From positions 124,001 to 188,000 of the forward strand of contig NZ_FNDY01000006.1 in assembly GCF_900099895.1 (NCBI RefSeq): a stretch of DNA of 64,000 bases, written 5' to 3'. The position numbers were made by a program, and so were the translations under genes. Below the pieces are notes generated by a model. That model did not search any database. It worked only from the letters and a program-made list of their open reading frames with translations, and was not told where the DNA came from. Origin of the DNA: Paenibacillus naphthalenovorans (GTDB lineage Bacteria; Bacillota; Bacilli; Paenibacillales; NBRC-103111). This document shows, one piece after another, positions 42,921 to 51,301 of the stretch (position 1 is the stretch's first letter; the number at the start of each line of letters is the position of its first letter).

Positions 42921-42938
42921 TTGTATACAAGTATACAA
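42921..42938. promoter_or_regulatory. GTATAC operator before the amidohydrolase pair
   Basis: TTGTATAC-AA-GTATACAA is a perfect inverted repeat with eight-base arms, about 60 bases before the first amidohydrolase start. TATATA-like sequence follows at 42946, so the operator overlaps the probable -35 region. Confidence 0.65.
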
Positions 42939-42998
42939 TAAATCATATATACTGAATGTAGTAAGATGATGATTCTCAAAAGCAAAGGAGCGTATACG

Positions 42999-44087
42999 AT
43001 GGATGAACTTATGATGCGGGAACATCCTACCCATTTCATCCAAACGGGGGTCATTGATTGTGACGTTCACCATGCGGTCCCTTCGATACAAGCCCTTTTC
43101 CCGTACTTAACGGACCGCTGGCGCGATTATATCGTGGAGCATGGAATCAAAGGCTTGGAGCCCAATTATTATCCGAAGGGGGCAGCCCTTTCGGCCAGAC
43201 CGGGCTCAGAGCTGTCCTCCGGCCACCCGCCGGGCTCGGATCTGGATACCTTGCGCCGCCAGGTGCTGGATCCGTGGAATGTACAGTATGCCATTCTTAA
43301 TTGTCTTTACGGGGTTCAGATGATCCACAATGAGGATTGGGCGCAAGCCATGGCGTCGGCGGTTAACGATTGGCAGCTTGCCGAATGGCTCGATAAAGAG
43401 CCGCGGCTGCGCGCCTCGATGGTCGTCGCCAGCCAAAATCCGGAACAGGCGGCGGAGGAAATTCACCGGTTGGGCCGGCACCCCGGTTTTGTCCAGGTGC
43501 TTTTGCTCGTCCGCTCCGAGATGCTTTACGGCAAAAAGCATTTTTGGCCGATTTACGAGGCGGCCCAGCAGTATGGGCTGCCGGTTGGGATTCATGCCGG
43601 CGGGATGACCGGTTACCCGACGATGCCGGTCGGTTGGCCTTCGTATTACCTTGAGGATTATGTCAGCCATGCGCAAGCCTTCCAGTCGCAGATCGTCAGT
43701 CTGATCACCGAAGGCGTGTTTCAACGGTTCCCCGCACTTCGGGTCGTGCTGTTAGAAAGCGGTTTCACATGGCTGCCGGCGTTGATGTGGCGGCTCGACA
43801 AGAACTGGAAGGGCCTGCGCCGGGAGGTGCCGTGGGTGGACCGCCTCCCTTCGGAGATGATCCGGGAACATTTCCGTCTGACGATCCAGCCGCTTGATGA
43901 AGCGCCGGTGCCCGAGCACCTGCTGCAAACCATGGCCCAACTGCGATCCGATGACATGCTGCTGTTTTCCACCGATTATCCGCACTGGCACTTCGATACG
44001 AAGGAAGAGGCGCTTCCGGCCAAGCTTCCGCCGGGACTGGCGAAGAAGATTTTGACGGAAAACGCCCGTGCGGTGTACCGTTTCTGA
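42999..44087 (+). CDS. Amidohydrolase-2 family protein (ACMSD/gamma-resorcylate decarboxylase-like), first paralogue
   Basis: A 362-residue TIM-barrel metalloenzyme of Pfam Amidohydro_2. Metal ligands: DCDVH at the N-terminus (Asp-x-His in place of His-x-His), H in VGIHAGG, and D in STDYPHW near the C-terminus. The family includes decarboxylases and hydrolases of aromatic or cyclic acids. AAGGAG lies eight bases before the ATG at 42999; the ATG at 42966 would bury that site. A second copy follows after 38 bases, with conserved blocks such as AVNDWQxAEWLDKEPRLRAS. Confidence 0.87.
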   Translation: MDELMMREHPTHFIQTGVIDCDVHHAVPSIQALFPYLTDRWRDYIVEHGIKGLEPNYYPKGAALSARPGSELSSGHPPGSDLDTLRRQVLDPWNVQYAILNCLYGVQMIHNEDWAQAMASAVNDWQLAEWLDKEPRLRASMVVASQNPEQAAEEIHRLGRHPGFVQVLLLVRSEMLYGKKHFWPIYEAAQQYGLPVGIHAGGMTGYPTMPVGWPSYYLEDYVSHAQAFQSQIVSLITEGVFQRFPALRVVLLESGFTWLPALMWRLDKNWKGLRREVPWVDRLPSEMIREHFRLTIQPLDEAPVPEHLLQTMAQLRSDDMLLFSTDYPHWHFDTKEEALPAKLPPGLAKKILTENARAVYRF

Positions 44088-44125
44088 TCCTGTCAAGTGA
44101 GTATGAACCGTAAGGAGGAAGAAGC

Positions 44126-45259
44126 ATGACGATGTTCAATTCCTTGGTGAAAGAGCCCAAACGCAAAACCGGGGCCCGTTTCATCGACTGCGATATTCAT
44201 AATGAGGTTCCCTCCAATGAAGTGCTGAAGCAATATCTTCCTCTGCGTTGGAGAAATTATATGGACATGGTCGGCCTGCGGAGCTACCACGGGTTCACCA
44301 ACAATATCCCTTATCCCAAGGGCAATCCGGGCGGAACGCGGACGGACTCCTGGCCTCCTAACGGTCAGATCCCCGGCTCCGACCTCAACTTCATGCGGGA
44401 GCAGCTGCTTGATCCCTTGAATTTGGAGTGCGGCATTCTCAACTGCCTGTACCGGGTCGGGGAGCAGCTTAACGACGAATACGGCGCTGCGCTGGCCCGT
44501 GCGGTCAACGACTGGCAGATTGCCGAATGGCTCGATAAGGAGCCGCGGCTGCGCGCTTCCATTGTCATCCCGTACGAGAATGCCGAACTATCGGTGGAAG
44601 AAATCAACCGGGTCGCCGGCCATCCCGGTTTTGTCCAGGTTCTGATTATGCCGCGTACCCGGGAGCCGATGGGCCGGCGGAAATATTGGAAAATTTATGA
44701 AGTCGCGGAAAGCCACGGTCTGCCGATCGCCGTTCATTTTGGCGGATTAGGCGGTAACGCAACGACCTCCTCCGGGTTTCCTTCGTACTACATCGAGGAC
44801 CATACCAATATGGCGCAGGCATTTCAATGCCAGGTGATCAGCATGGTATGCGAAGGGGTTTTTGAACGCTTCCCGAACCTGCGGACGGTGATGCTGGAAG
44901 GGGGATTCGCCTGGGTGCCTTCGCTGATGTGGAGGCTGGATAAGCATTGGAAGCGTCTGCGCGAGGAAGTGCCTTTCCTAACGCGTAAGCCGTCTGAATA
45001 TATCCGCGGACATATGCGTTTTACGACGCAGCCGATGGAGGAGCCGCCGGTGTCCGAATATCTGCTTCAGGTCATCAGGCATTTGGGCTCGGACGAGATG
45101 CTGATGTTTGCGACAGACTATCCCCACTGGGATTATGATGCGCCGGATCTGACGTTCCCGCCCAAATTCCCGGAGGCGTTAAAGCAAAAGATTTTTTATG
45201 ATAACGCCCGCTCGTTCTACCGACTTTCCGATAAGGAGGACCGTGACGATGCAAACTAA
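44126..45259 (+). CDS. Amidohydrolase-2 family protein, second paralogue
   Basis: A 377-residue tandem relative of the preceding gene. Ligand motifs: DCDIHNEVPS, H in AVHFGGLGG, and D in ATDYPHWDYD. Strong block identity with the first copy indicates duplication, with later divergence in the loop after the N-terminal metal site (SYHGFTNNIPYPKGNPGG). They may form a heteromer or act on successive or alternative substrates. AAGGAGG precedes the ATG. Its 3' end overlaps the start of a Rieske gene by eleven bases. Confidence 0.87.
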   Translation: MTMFNSLVKEPKRKTGARFIDCDIHNEVPSNEVLKQYLPLRWRNYMDMVGLRSYHGFTNNIPYPKGNPGGTRTDSWPPNGQIPGSDLNFMREQLLDPLNLECGILNCLYRVGEQLNDEYGAALARAVNDWQIAEWLDKEPRLRASIVIPYENAELSVEEINRVAGHPGFVQVLIMPRTREPMGRRKYWKIYEVAESHGLPIAVHFGGLGGNATTSSGFPSYYIEDHTNMAQAFQCQVISMVCEGVFERFPNLRTVMLEGGFAWVPSLMWRLDKHWKRLREEVPFLTRKPSEYIRGHMRFTTQPMEEPPVSEYLLQVIRHLGSDEMLMFATDYPHWDYDAPDLTFPPKFPEALKQKIFYDNARSFYRLSDKEDRDDAN

Positions 45260-45704
45260 AGTACAAAAATATGTAGTTGCAACGGTAGATGAAATTCCTC
45301 CCGGAAAACGAAAAATCGTGAATGCAGGAGGGCGCTCGATCGGTGTTTTCAATGTGAACGGCGAATTTTTCGCTCTGCGCAACCGCTGTCCGCATGGGGG
45401 CGCACCGCTTTGTGAAGGGGTTTTGAGTGGATTTGTTCAATCACGGGACCGGGGTAACTACAGCTATTCCCGAAAAGGAGAAATACTCCGCTGCCCCTGG
45501 CACCAATGGGAGTTCGACGTCAAAACCGGCCAATCCTGGTTCGATCCGGTAAAAACCCGGGTTCGCACGTACGAGGCCAAGGTAGAGGCGGGATGTTCGC
45601 TGGCGGAGCATGCCGGAACGGAAATGCGGGAAGGGCCATATATAGCGGAGACGTTCCCGGTTTCTTTGGAAAAAGATTATATCGTTATTGAAATCGAGTC
45701 TTAA
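45249..45704 (+). CDS. Rieske [2Fe-2S] protein
   Basis: A 151-residue protein with a single Rieske domain: C47-P-H49 and C82-P-W-H85. The gap between the two ligand pairs (32 residues) is about twice the usual 15-17, with an insert GFVQSRDRGNYSYSRKGEIL. The ATG at 45249, with AAGGAGG nine bases upstream, lies inside the end of the amidohydrolase gene, so the genes are coupled. It may be the electron-donor ferredoxin of an oxygenase; the Rieske oxygenase at 27329-29173 lacks its own. It could equally be a subunit of an unknown complex with the amidohydrolases. Confidence 0.85.
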   Translation: MQTKVQKYVVATVDEIPPGKRKIVNAGGRSIGVFNVNGEFFALRNRCPHGGAPLCEGVLSGFVQSRDRGNYSYSRKGEILRCPWHQWEFDVKTGQSWFDPVKTRVRTYEAKVEAGCSLAEHAGTEMREGPYIAETFPVSLEKDYIVIEIES

Positions 45705-45712
45705 ATGATAAA

Positions 45713-45745
45713 GGAAACAACGGGGGGATATAACCGGTTGTTTCC
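45713..45745 (+). terminator. Hairpin after the Rieske gene
   Basis: Eleven-base inverted repeat AAGGAAACAAC with GGTTGTTTCCTT at the far side (about 45712-45745). No T run, so termination is uncertain. Confidence 0.4.
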
Positions 45746-45804
45746 TTCGTTTATGAAAAGAAGCTTACGGATCATACTTCGAATGAAAAAGGAGTGGGAT
45801 CGAA

Positions 45805-45990
45805 ATGAAAAAGTATGTACGGTACCATCCGGATCATCAGGAACGGGAGTATCCCAGGCGAATTGCCGGAACGCTGCTGACGAATCCGAACTTCGCGGAA
45901 TTGGCCCAATTATTCGGCGGTTACGGAGAACAAATTGACCGGCATGAAGATTTCGCGCCGGCGTTCGGCCGGATTGGAATAAAACCGTAA
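45805..45990 (+). pseudogene. Remnant of a thiamine-diphosphate-dependent enzyme (C-terminal piece)
   Basis: The 61-codon frame reads HQEREYPRRIAGTLLTNPNF followed by AELAQLFGGYGEQIDRHEDF and APAF. This is the end of the TPP-binding domain of acetolactate-synthase-like enzymes (the HQEREYPGR...NPDFAALARAFGAHGE region). The other 500 or so residues are absent, and the frame stops just before the usual C-terminus. It does have AAGGAG before its ATG and could be translated, but as a domain fragment it is best read as decay of a former pathway gene. Confidence 0.65.
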
Positions 45991-46082
45991 GCGGCGGAAG
46001 AAAACAGCTTGCCCTTCAGTCTGCGGCAGGTTACTATGGTAAAGAAGCATCATCCAATTTGGCGGTTCAGGGGGAGAATTGA

Positions 46083-46547
46083 ATGGAGCACATCGTTTTC
46101 AACCAGATCGAACTACATCGAAGCCGTACATTAGAGCTCGTTACCGGGTTGTCCGAGAGTCAGGCGGATATCATACCGGAAGGCTTCAACAACAACATCC
46201 GCTGGCATTTGGGGCACATATTGACCACTCAGGAGAGGTTTGCATACCGTTTAATCGGAGAACCGCTCGGGTTACCGGAGGAGTTGATGAACATGTTCCT
46301 CAACGGTACGAAACCGGCTGACTGGCAAACCGCCCCTCCGGATTTGCCGTCTCTCATCAAGCTCTTGCAGGAACAGCCAGGCCAAATCCGGCAGCGTCTG
46401 CAAGGAAGGCTGGAGCAGCAAATCACGGTTCCGTTTAAAGACTTCAAGCGGCATGACGAAGCGCTGCTGTTTGGCACCTGTCATGAGGCGATGCATGCAG
46501 GCTATATCATGGCCCTTAAACGAGCGGCGGCCGTCGCTCAAAGATAA
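46083..46547 (+). CDS. DinB-family protein
   Basis: A 154-residue four-helix-bundle protein of the DinB/YfiT superfamily. The metal-site histidines are visible: WHLGHIL near residue 41 and CHEAMHAGYI near the end, forming the usual His triad. Members include bacillithiol transferases and the mycothiol-dependent maleylpyruvate isomerase. Since the window holds a gentisate pathway without a canonical isomerase, and a BshB2-like gene, a thiol-dependent maleylpyruvate isomerase role is worth testing, though detoxification is as likely. GGGAG is seven bases before the ATG. Confidence 0.82.
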   Translation: MEHIVFNQIELHRSRTLELVTGLSESQADIIPEGFNNNIRWHLGHILTTQERFAYRLIGEPLGLPEELMNMFLNGTKPADWQTAPPDLPSLIKLLQEQPGQIRQRLQGRLEQQITVPFKDFKRHDEALLFGTCHEAMHAGYIMALKRAAAVAQR

Positions 46548-46963
46548 CGGAGACCAAAGCCCGGTGGAGCGGCATCCTCTGTCGGGCTTTGTGGCTTTGT
46601 GCAGAGAGTCGGACGATTGGCCGGCCTGCCGCCAAGACGGCTTCATATCCTTTATTGAAATGGATTAGTTTTCTCATTTCTTTATGTCTGTTGTGTATAA
46701 GCTTGTTCATGCCAGCCAAGAAAAGGTACCATTCCTCCGGATCTCCCCATACGTTTCCCCTCTGCAGTTCCATACCCATTCGACTCTTTCGGGACAGCAT
46801 TACCCTGTTGCACAAACTGTCTTCTGCGGCGGCCGCACCCATCACGCCCCGGGCATTCGTTATAAAGATCAGTACATTGACTGTTGCCCGAAGCCGTGAT
46901 AGGCTTAACATCATACAAGTTAAAATACCGAATAACGTTTATTATATCGAAGGAAGTGAACTC
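46548..46963. other. 416-base gap upstream of the IclR gene
   Basis: A terminator-like hairpin sits at 46556-46590. Beyond it, frames are open on both strands (132 codons on the minus strand over 46516-46914), but they overlap the hairpin, lack ribosome sites and match nothing recognised. The sequence may be a decayed gene. The last 60 bases are AT-rich and form the IclR promoter region. Confidence 0.4.
46556..46590 (+). terminator. Hairpin after the DinB-family gene
   Basis: AAAGCCCG (46556-46563) pairs with CGGGCTTT (46583-46590); a GTGGCTTTGT follows, giving only a weak T tract. Confidence 0.5.
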
Positions 46964-47713
46964 ATGGAGCAAAAATATGCCGTTCCGGCTCTGGATCGGG
47001 CGCATGCGGTACTGACGCTGCTAACCGAGGAGCCCTACAAATGGAAGCTGTCCGACCTGTCCAAGCATTTGGGCATCAGCAAGAGCACGCTGTACTCTCT
47101 TCTTCTGACCATGGAACGTTTGCATTGGATCCACCGGGACCGCAACGAGACTTATGCCCTTGGAAGCGCCTTGGGCGATTTCGGGAGTGCTTATTTCCGC
47201 CAGTACGACCTTGTTGAAGAATTCCGGCGAACCGCCGAGCCGGTGATGCGCAAGCTTCAGGAATCGGTTCAGCTGGCTCGCTTAGATGGGAGCGATGTAC
47301 TGTATCTGGCCAAATTAGAAGCGCCGTCTCCGGTACAAATGGTATCCGGGCCCGGGGTCCGGTTCCCGGCACATGCGACGGGCTTGGGAAAAATTCTGAT
47401 GTCCGACATGGATGCCGAACAGGTCCGCCGCATATTTCCGCAGGAAACGTTGCATAAAGTTACCGTGCATACCATCGGCTCCCGGGAGGCGTTCCTGCAG
47501 GAGCTGGAAACGGTCCGCCGCAACGGATATTCCTTGGACATTCAGGAGGGGGTAATGGGATTTTGCTGTGTGGCTGCACCCGTTCGCCGCCGCAGCGGCG
47601 AGATTATCGCGGCGGTCAGCTGCTCCATGCCCATCCATCACTGGGAAGGAAAGAGAGAAGAGGCGATCCGTGAAATTCGCGCATTAGGGCAGCGGTTGTC
47701 AACAAGTATGTAA
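46964..47713 (+). CDS. IclR-family regulator, upstream of malate synthase
   Basis: A 249-residue regulator with an N-terminal winged HTH (DRAHAVLTLLTEEPYKWKLS, then LSKHLGISKSTLYSLLLTME) and a C-terminal effector domain (RFPAHATGLGKILMSDM, SLDIQEGVMGFCCVAAPV). AAGGAAG is about eight bases before the ATG at 46964; the open frame continues upstream but without a ribosome site. IclR itself controls the glyoxylate bypass in enterobacteria, and here malate synthase G is the next gene, so a glyoxylate or glycolate effector is plausible. Confidence 0.87.
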   Translation: MEQKYAVPALDRAHAVLTLLTEEPYKWKLSDLSKHLGISKSTLYSLLLTMERLHWIHRDRNETYALGSALGDFGSAYFRQYDLVEEFRRTAEPVMRKLQESVQLARLDGSDVLYLAKLEAPSPVQMVSGPGVRFPAHATGLGKILMSDMDAEQVRRIFPQETLHKVTVHTIGSREAFLQELETVRRNGYSLDIQEGVMGFCCVAAPVRRRSGEIIAAVSCSMPIHHWEGKREEAIREIRALGQRLSTSM

Positions 47714-47742
47714 GATGAATGATCAGATCAAGCCACAGTCTG

Positions 47743-47795
47743 ACAATCATTCCGATCCCAAGCCAGAGAGGGAAAGGGATGATTGTTTTTTTTTT
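47743..47795 (+). terminator. Terminator after the IclR gene
   Basis: ACAATCATTCC (47743-47753) pairs with GGGATGATTGT (47776-47786) with one wobble, followed by a run of ten Ts. Confidence 0.75.
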
Positions 47796-47860
47796 GCTGA
47801 AAACTCATTGACACAAACTAAAAACTGTGGGAAGATGATGTCAAGGCTAAATAAAGAACG

Positions 47861-47880
47861 TTGTTCAAAATAATGAACAA
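47861..47880. promoter_or_regulatory. Candidate IclR operator upstream of malate synthase
   Basis: Perfect inverted repeat TTGTTCA-N6-TGAACAA, with an additional GAAC half-site at 47856-47859. It lies between an IclR gene and its likely target. Confidence 0.5.
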
Positions 47881-48034
47881 GGAGGGCGGATAGTGATGAT
47901 GCCGGGATTTGACAAGGCACAGCTGCAAACGATTTCGTTCGTGAATCGACGGGAGAGATCTTCACGAGCCGTTGGAAGGCCGAGGATTCAAGTGAGAGCT
48001 AATCAATCATTTGATAAGTAAAGGAGAATGAATG

Positions 48035-50218
48035 ATGGTACAATATGTGAAAACAGGAAATCTTCAAGTTGCTCCGGCCCTTTATCAATTTATTAATTCC
48101 GAAGCTTTACCCGGCAGCGGGGTGGATCAGGAGCGGTTCTGGTCCGGTTTTGAATCCTTGATCCATGATTTGGCACCCAAAAACAAGGCGTTATTGAAAA
48201 AACGTGATGAAATCCAGCGATTGATAAATGAATGGCATAAGGAACATAAAGCAGAGTTTGAATTCGAAAAATACAAGGCGTTTTTGCAGGAAATCGGTTA
48301 TCTGGAGCCGGAAGCAGAGGATTTTCAGATTACCACCCAAAAGGTCGACGATGAAATTGCGCGGCAGGCGGGTCCGCAGCTGGTTGTGCCGGTCAATAAT
48401 GCCAGATATGCGCTTAACGCTGCGAACGCGCGCTGGGGAAGCCTGTACGACGCTCTGTACGGAACGGATGCGATTGATGACGAAGGAGGAGCTCAGCGTA
48501 CAGCGGATTACAACCCGGTTCGTGGCGAGAAGGTCATCGCCTACGCCAGAGATTTTCTCGATCAAGCGGCTCCGTTAGCAAAGTCTTCACATCGGGAAGC
48601 CGTCCGGTATTCGATCGTTGAGGGGCAATTGGCCGTTTCGCTTCGCAGCGGAGAGACTACCGGACTCCAGGATGCTTCCAAGCTTGCGGGGTATCAGGGA
48701 AGTCCCGAGGACCCTTCGGCCGTATTGCTTCAAAATAACGGGCTGCATTTTGAGATTCAAATCGACCGTAACCATCCAATCGGCCGAACCGATCAGGCTG
48801 GCGTGAAAGACATTCTTCTGGAAGCTGCGTTAACGACGATCATGGATTGTGAAGACTCGGTTGCCGCTGTCGACGCCGAGGACAAGGTATTGGTATACGG
48901 CAATTGGCTGGGGCTGATGAAGGGGAACTTGTCCGCTACCTTCCCGAAAGGAAATAAAACCGTCACACGGACGCTCAATCCCGACCGGTCATATACGTCT
49001 CCTGCAGGAGAGGAATTCACCTTGCCCGGCCGTTCCCTGTTGTTTGTCCGTAACGTGGGACACTTGATGACGATTGATGCGATCCTGGACCGCAATGGCG
49101 AGGAGATTCCCGAAGGGATTTTGGACGCGGTTGTAACGGGTCTCATCGGCAAGCATGATCTTTTAAGAAACAGCCTGTACCGGAATTCGCTCCAGGGCTC
49201 CATCTATATTGTCAAACCGAAAATGCACGGGTCCGAGGAAGTGGCATTTGCCAATGAGCTTTTTGACCGTGTGGAAGATCTGCTCGATTTGGAACGCAAT
49301 ACGCTGAAAATCGGGGTGATGGACGAGGAGCGCCGCACGTCTCTAAACCTGAAGGCGTGTATTCGCGAAGTAAAGGATCGCGTTGTGTTTATCAATACCG
49401 GGTTTTTGGACCGTACGGGAGACGAAATTCATACTTCGCTGGAAGCGGGACCTATGATTCGGAAAAACGCGATGAAATCATCCCGGTGGCTGCAAAGCTA
49501 CGAGAAATCGAATGTGAGCATCGGACTGGCAACCGGATTACAGGGCCGTGCCCAGATTGGCAAAGGGATGTGGGCCATGCCGGACCTGATGAAGGATATG
49601 CTGCAGCAAAAAATCGGCCAGCTGCAGGCCGGCTGCAATACGGCGTGGGTGCCTTCCCCTACAGCGGCTACCCTGCATGCCCTCCATTACCATCAAGTGA
49701 ATGTAACGGAAGTTCAAAATCAATTGAAGCAAGCGATTAAAGATTTCCGGGATGATATTTTGGACATTCCCGTAGCCGAAAACCCCGAATGGAGCCCAGA
49801 AGAAATTCAGCAGGAGCTGGACAACAATGCACAAGGGATTCTGGGCTATGTAGTTCGCTGGGTAGAGCAGGGGATTGGCTGCTCCAAGGTACCGGATATT
49901 AATAACGTGGGGCTGATGGAGGATCGTGCCACCCTGCGCATTTCCAGTCAACACATGGCTAACTGGCTGCACCACGGGATTTGTACGAAGGAGCAGATCG
50001 TAGAGACCATGCAACGTATGGCCAAGGTGGTGGATGAGCAGAATGCCGGTGATCCCGCATACCGTCCGATGGCTGCCGACTTTGAACACTCCGTGGCATT
50101 TCAGGCTGCCTGCGAGCTGGTGTTTAAAGGATACGACCAGCCAAGCGGTTATACGGAGCCGATCCTGCACCGCCGCCGCAAAGAATTTAAGGCGAAGATC
50201 GCTGTACAGAACGCTTGA
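48035..50218 (+). CDS. glcB: Malate synthase G
   Basis: A protein of about 727 residues that condenses glyoxylate and acetyl-CoA to malate. Length and sequence ([72 protein letters not shown]) fit the monomeric G isoform; the Asp/Glu metal ligands lie in the MDCEDSVAA and DEERRTS stretches. AAGGAG favours the ATG at 48035 or 48032. No isocitrate lyase is adjacent, so glyoxylate may come from glycolate, purine or other catabolism. Confidence 0.95.
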   Translation: MVQYVKTGNLQVAPALYQFINSEALPGSGVDQERFWSGFESLIHDLAPKNKALLKKRDEIQRLINEWHKEHKAEFEFEKYKAFLQEIGYLEPEAEDFQITTQKVDDEIARQAGPQLVVPVNNARYALNAANARWGSLYDALYGTDAIDDEGGAQRTADYNPVRGEKVIAYARDFLDQAAPLAKSSHREAVRYSIVEGQLAVSLRSGETTGLQDASKLAGYQGSPEDPSAVLLQNNGLHFEIQIDRNHPIGRTDQAGVKDILLEAALTTIMDCEDSVAAVDAEDKVLVYGNWLGLMKGNLSATFPKGNKTVTRTLNPDRSYTSPAGEEFTLPGRSLLFVRNVGHLMTIDAILDRNGEEIPEGILDAVVTGLIGKHDLLRNSLYRNSLQGSIYIVKPKMHGSEEVAFANELFDRVEDLLDLERNTLKIGVMDEERRTSLNLKACIREVKDRVVFINTGFLDRTGDEIHTSLEAGPMIRKNAMKSSRWLQSYEKSNVSIGLATGLQGRAQIGKGMWAMPDLMKDMLQQKIGQLQAGCNTAWVPSPTAATLHALHYHQVNVTEVQNQLKQAIKDFRDDILDIPVAENPEWSPEEIQQELDNNAQGILGYVVRWVEQGIGCSKVPDINNVGLMEDRATLRISSQHMANWLHHGICTKEQIVETMQRMAKVVDEQNAGDPAYRPMAADFEHSVAFQAACELVFKGYDQPSGYTEPILHRRRKEFKAKIAVQNA

Positions 50219-50237
50219 TTTATAAATCGTTAACGTG

Positions 50238-50276
50238 ATCCCGATCATTCATTTGTTGAATGGTCGGGATTTGTTG
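50238..50276 (+). terminator. Terminator after malate synthase
   Basis: Fourteen-base stem with one wobble (50238-50251 with 50257-50270), followed by TTGTTG, between convergent genes. Confidence 0.55.
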
Positions 50277-50296
50277 TGTATAGCGGCGCGAGCGAA

Positions 50297-51169
50297 TCAA
50301 GAAGCCGTAAGCAGCTCCATAAACCGTGCGGCAATGAGAGACGGGGAATGTTCGCGCAGCATGGCTATTCCAACGGCACGGGGCGGGATCGGCTCGACCG
50401 TTTGCAGCTCGAACAGCTGTCCGGCATCCAGTTCTTGCTGGACAAAGGACCGGGTCACGAAGGCGGTGCCGTAGCCGCGCCGGGCCAGCTCAAGCAGCAT
50501 CTCCATACTGTTCAATTCTATGTCCGCCTCAACCTTATAGCCCTGTGCGTACAGCCACTGCTCCACGAATAGTCTGGTGCTGCTTTCCGAAGACAGCAGG
50601 AGAAGCGGGATTTCCGCTAATTGTCCGGTTGTAATCGGCTGTCCGGATAGCGCACGATAGGCATTCCCTACGACAAAACAATCCTGGATGTCCAGCAGCG
50701 GCTTCACCTCCAGGCCGGGATCATCCACGGGAAGATGGACGAGACCCAATTCAATTTGCCCGTCCTTTAATCTTTTTCCGATATCGGCGGTTTTGCCTTG
50801 GGAAAGACGGATACGTACTCCGGGATAATCGGCATGGAACTGATCGAGTGCGGGCAGCAGCAGATGCCTAATGAACGGTCCGCTTGCGCCGATCCGCAGC
50901 TCGCCGGCTGTCAGGCGCCTGAGAGACTGAATTCGTTTCTCTCCGGCATCCAGCAGGGCAAAGGACTGTTCCACATATTCGAACAGAGCGCGGCCTTCCG
51001 ATGTTAAATTCACCCCTTTGGAAAGACGATCGAACAGCTTTACTCCCAGAGTCTCTTCTAATTGTTTGATCGCATAACTAACCGAAGGCTGGGTAATGTG
51101 AAGCGCTTGTGCGGCTTTGGTCAAATTACCGAGCTTGGCGGTATACAGAAATATGCGATACCACTCCAT
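50297..51169 (-). CDS. LysR-family transcriptional regulator
   Basis: A 290-residue LTTR: HTH at residues about 3-60 (EWYRIFLYTAKLGNLTKAAQ, ALHITQPSVSYAIKQLEETL) and a two-lobed effector domain (GELRIGASGPFIRHLLLPAL, then ELGLVHLPVDDPGLE). The ATG at 51169 matches where LysR proteins begin, though the nearby ribosome site is weak; the frame itself is open to 51226. It is divergent from chorismate synthase with about 130 bases between, the classic arrangement for LTTR control of the neighbour. Confidence 0.88.
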   Translation of the reverse strand: MEWYRIFLYTAKLGNLTKAAQALHITQPSVSYAIKQLEETLGVKLFDRLSKGVNLTSEGRALFEYVEQSFALLDAGEKRIQSLRRLTAGELRIGASGPFIRHLLLPALDQFHADYPGVRIRLSQGKTADIGKRLKDGQIELGLVHLPVDDPGLEVKPLLDIQDCFVVGNAYRALSGQPITTGQLAEIPLLLLSSESSTRLFVEQWLYAQGYKVEADIELNSMEMLLELARRGYGTAFVTRSFVQQELDAGQLFELQTVEPIPPRAVGIAMLREHSPSLIAARFMELLTAS

Positions 51170-51301
51170 CGCTACTGTTTTGATATAGAACACCTCTATG
51201 ACATGATTAAAATATTGTGATTTCATTTATTTCATGAGTGAAATTATAATGGAACCAGTCGAAGGTGTCAAAAGGATTCAAAATACCAAGGGGGAAAGGC
51301 G

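Larger units (their letters stand above)
47714..48034. other. 321-base gap between the IclR gene and malate synthase
   Basis: It holds a terminator (47743-47795), a TTGACA at 47808-47813 without a good -10, the inverted repeat at 47861-47880, and a 41-codon frame (ATG 47896 or 47899, stop 48019-48021) with AAGGAGGG upstream. The frame product is basic and unrecognised; parts in another frame (ESTGEIFTSRWKAEDSSES) read as protein-like, suggesting a frameshifted remnant. Confidence 0.45.

Noticed and set aside
46516-46914. 132-codon minus-strand frame in the gap before the IclR gene
   Set aside because: It overlaps the DinB gene end and a hairpin, has no ribosome site and no recognisable family; at most a decayed gene.
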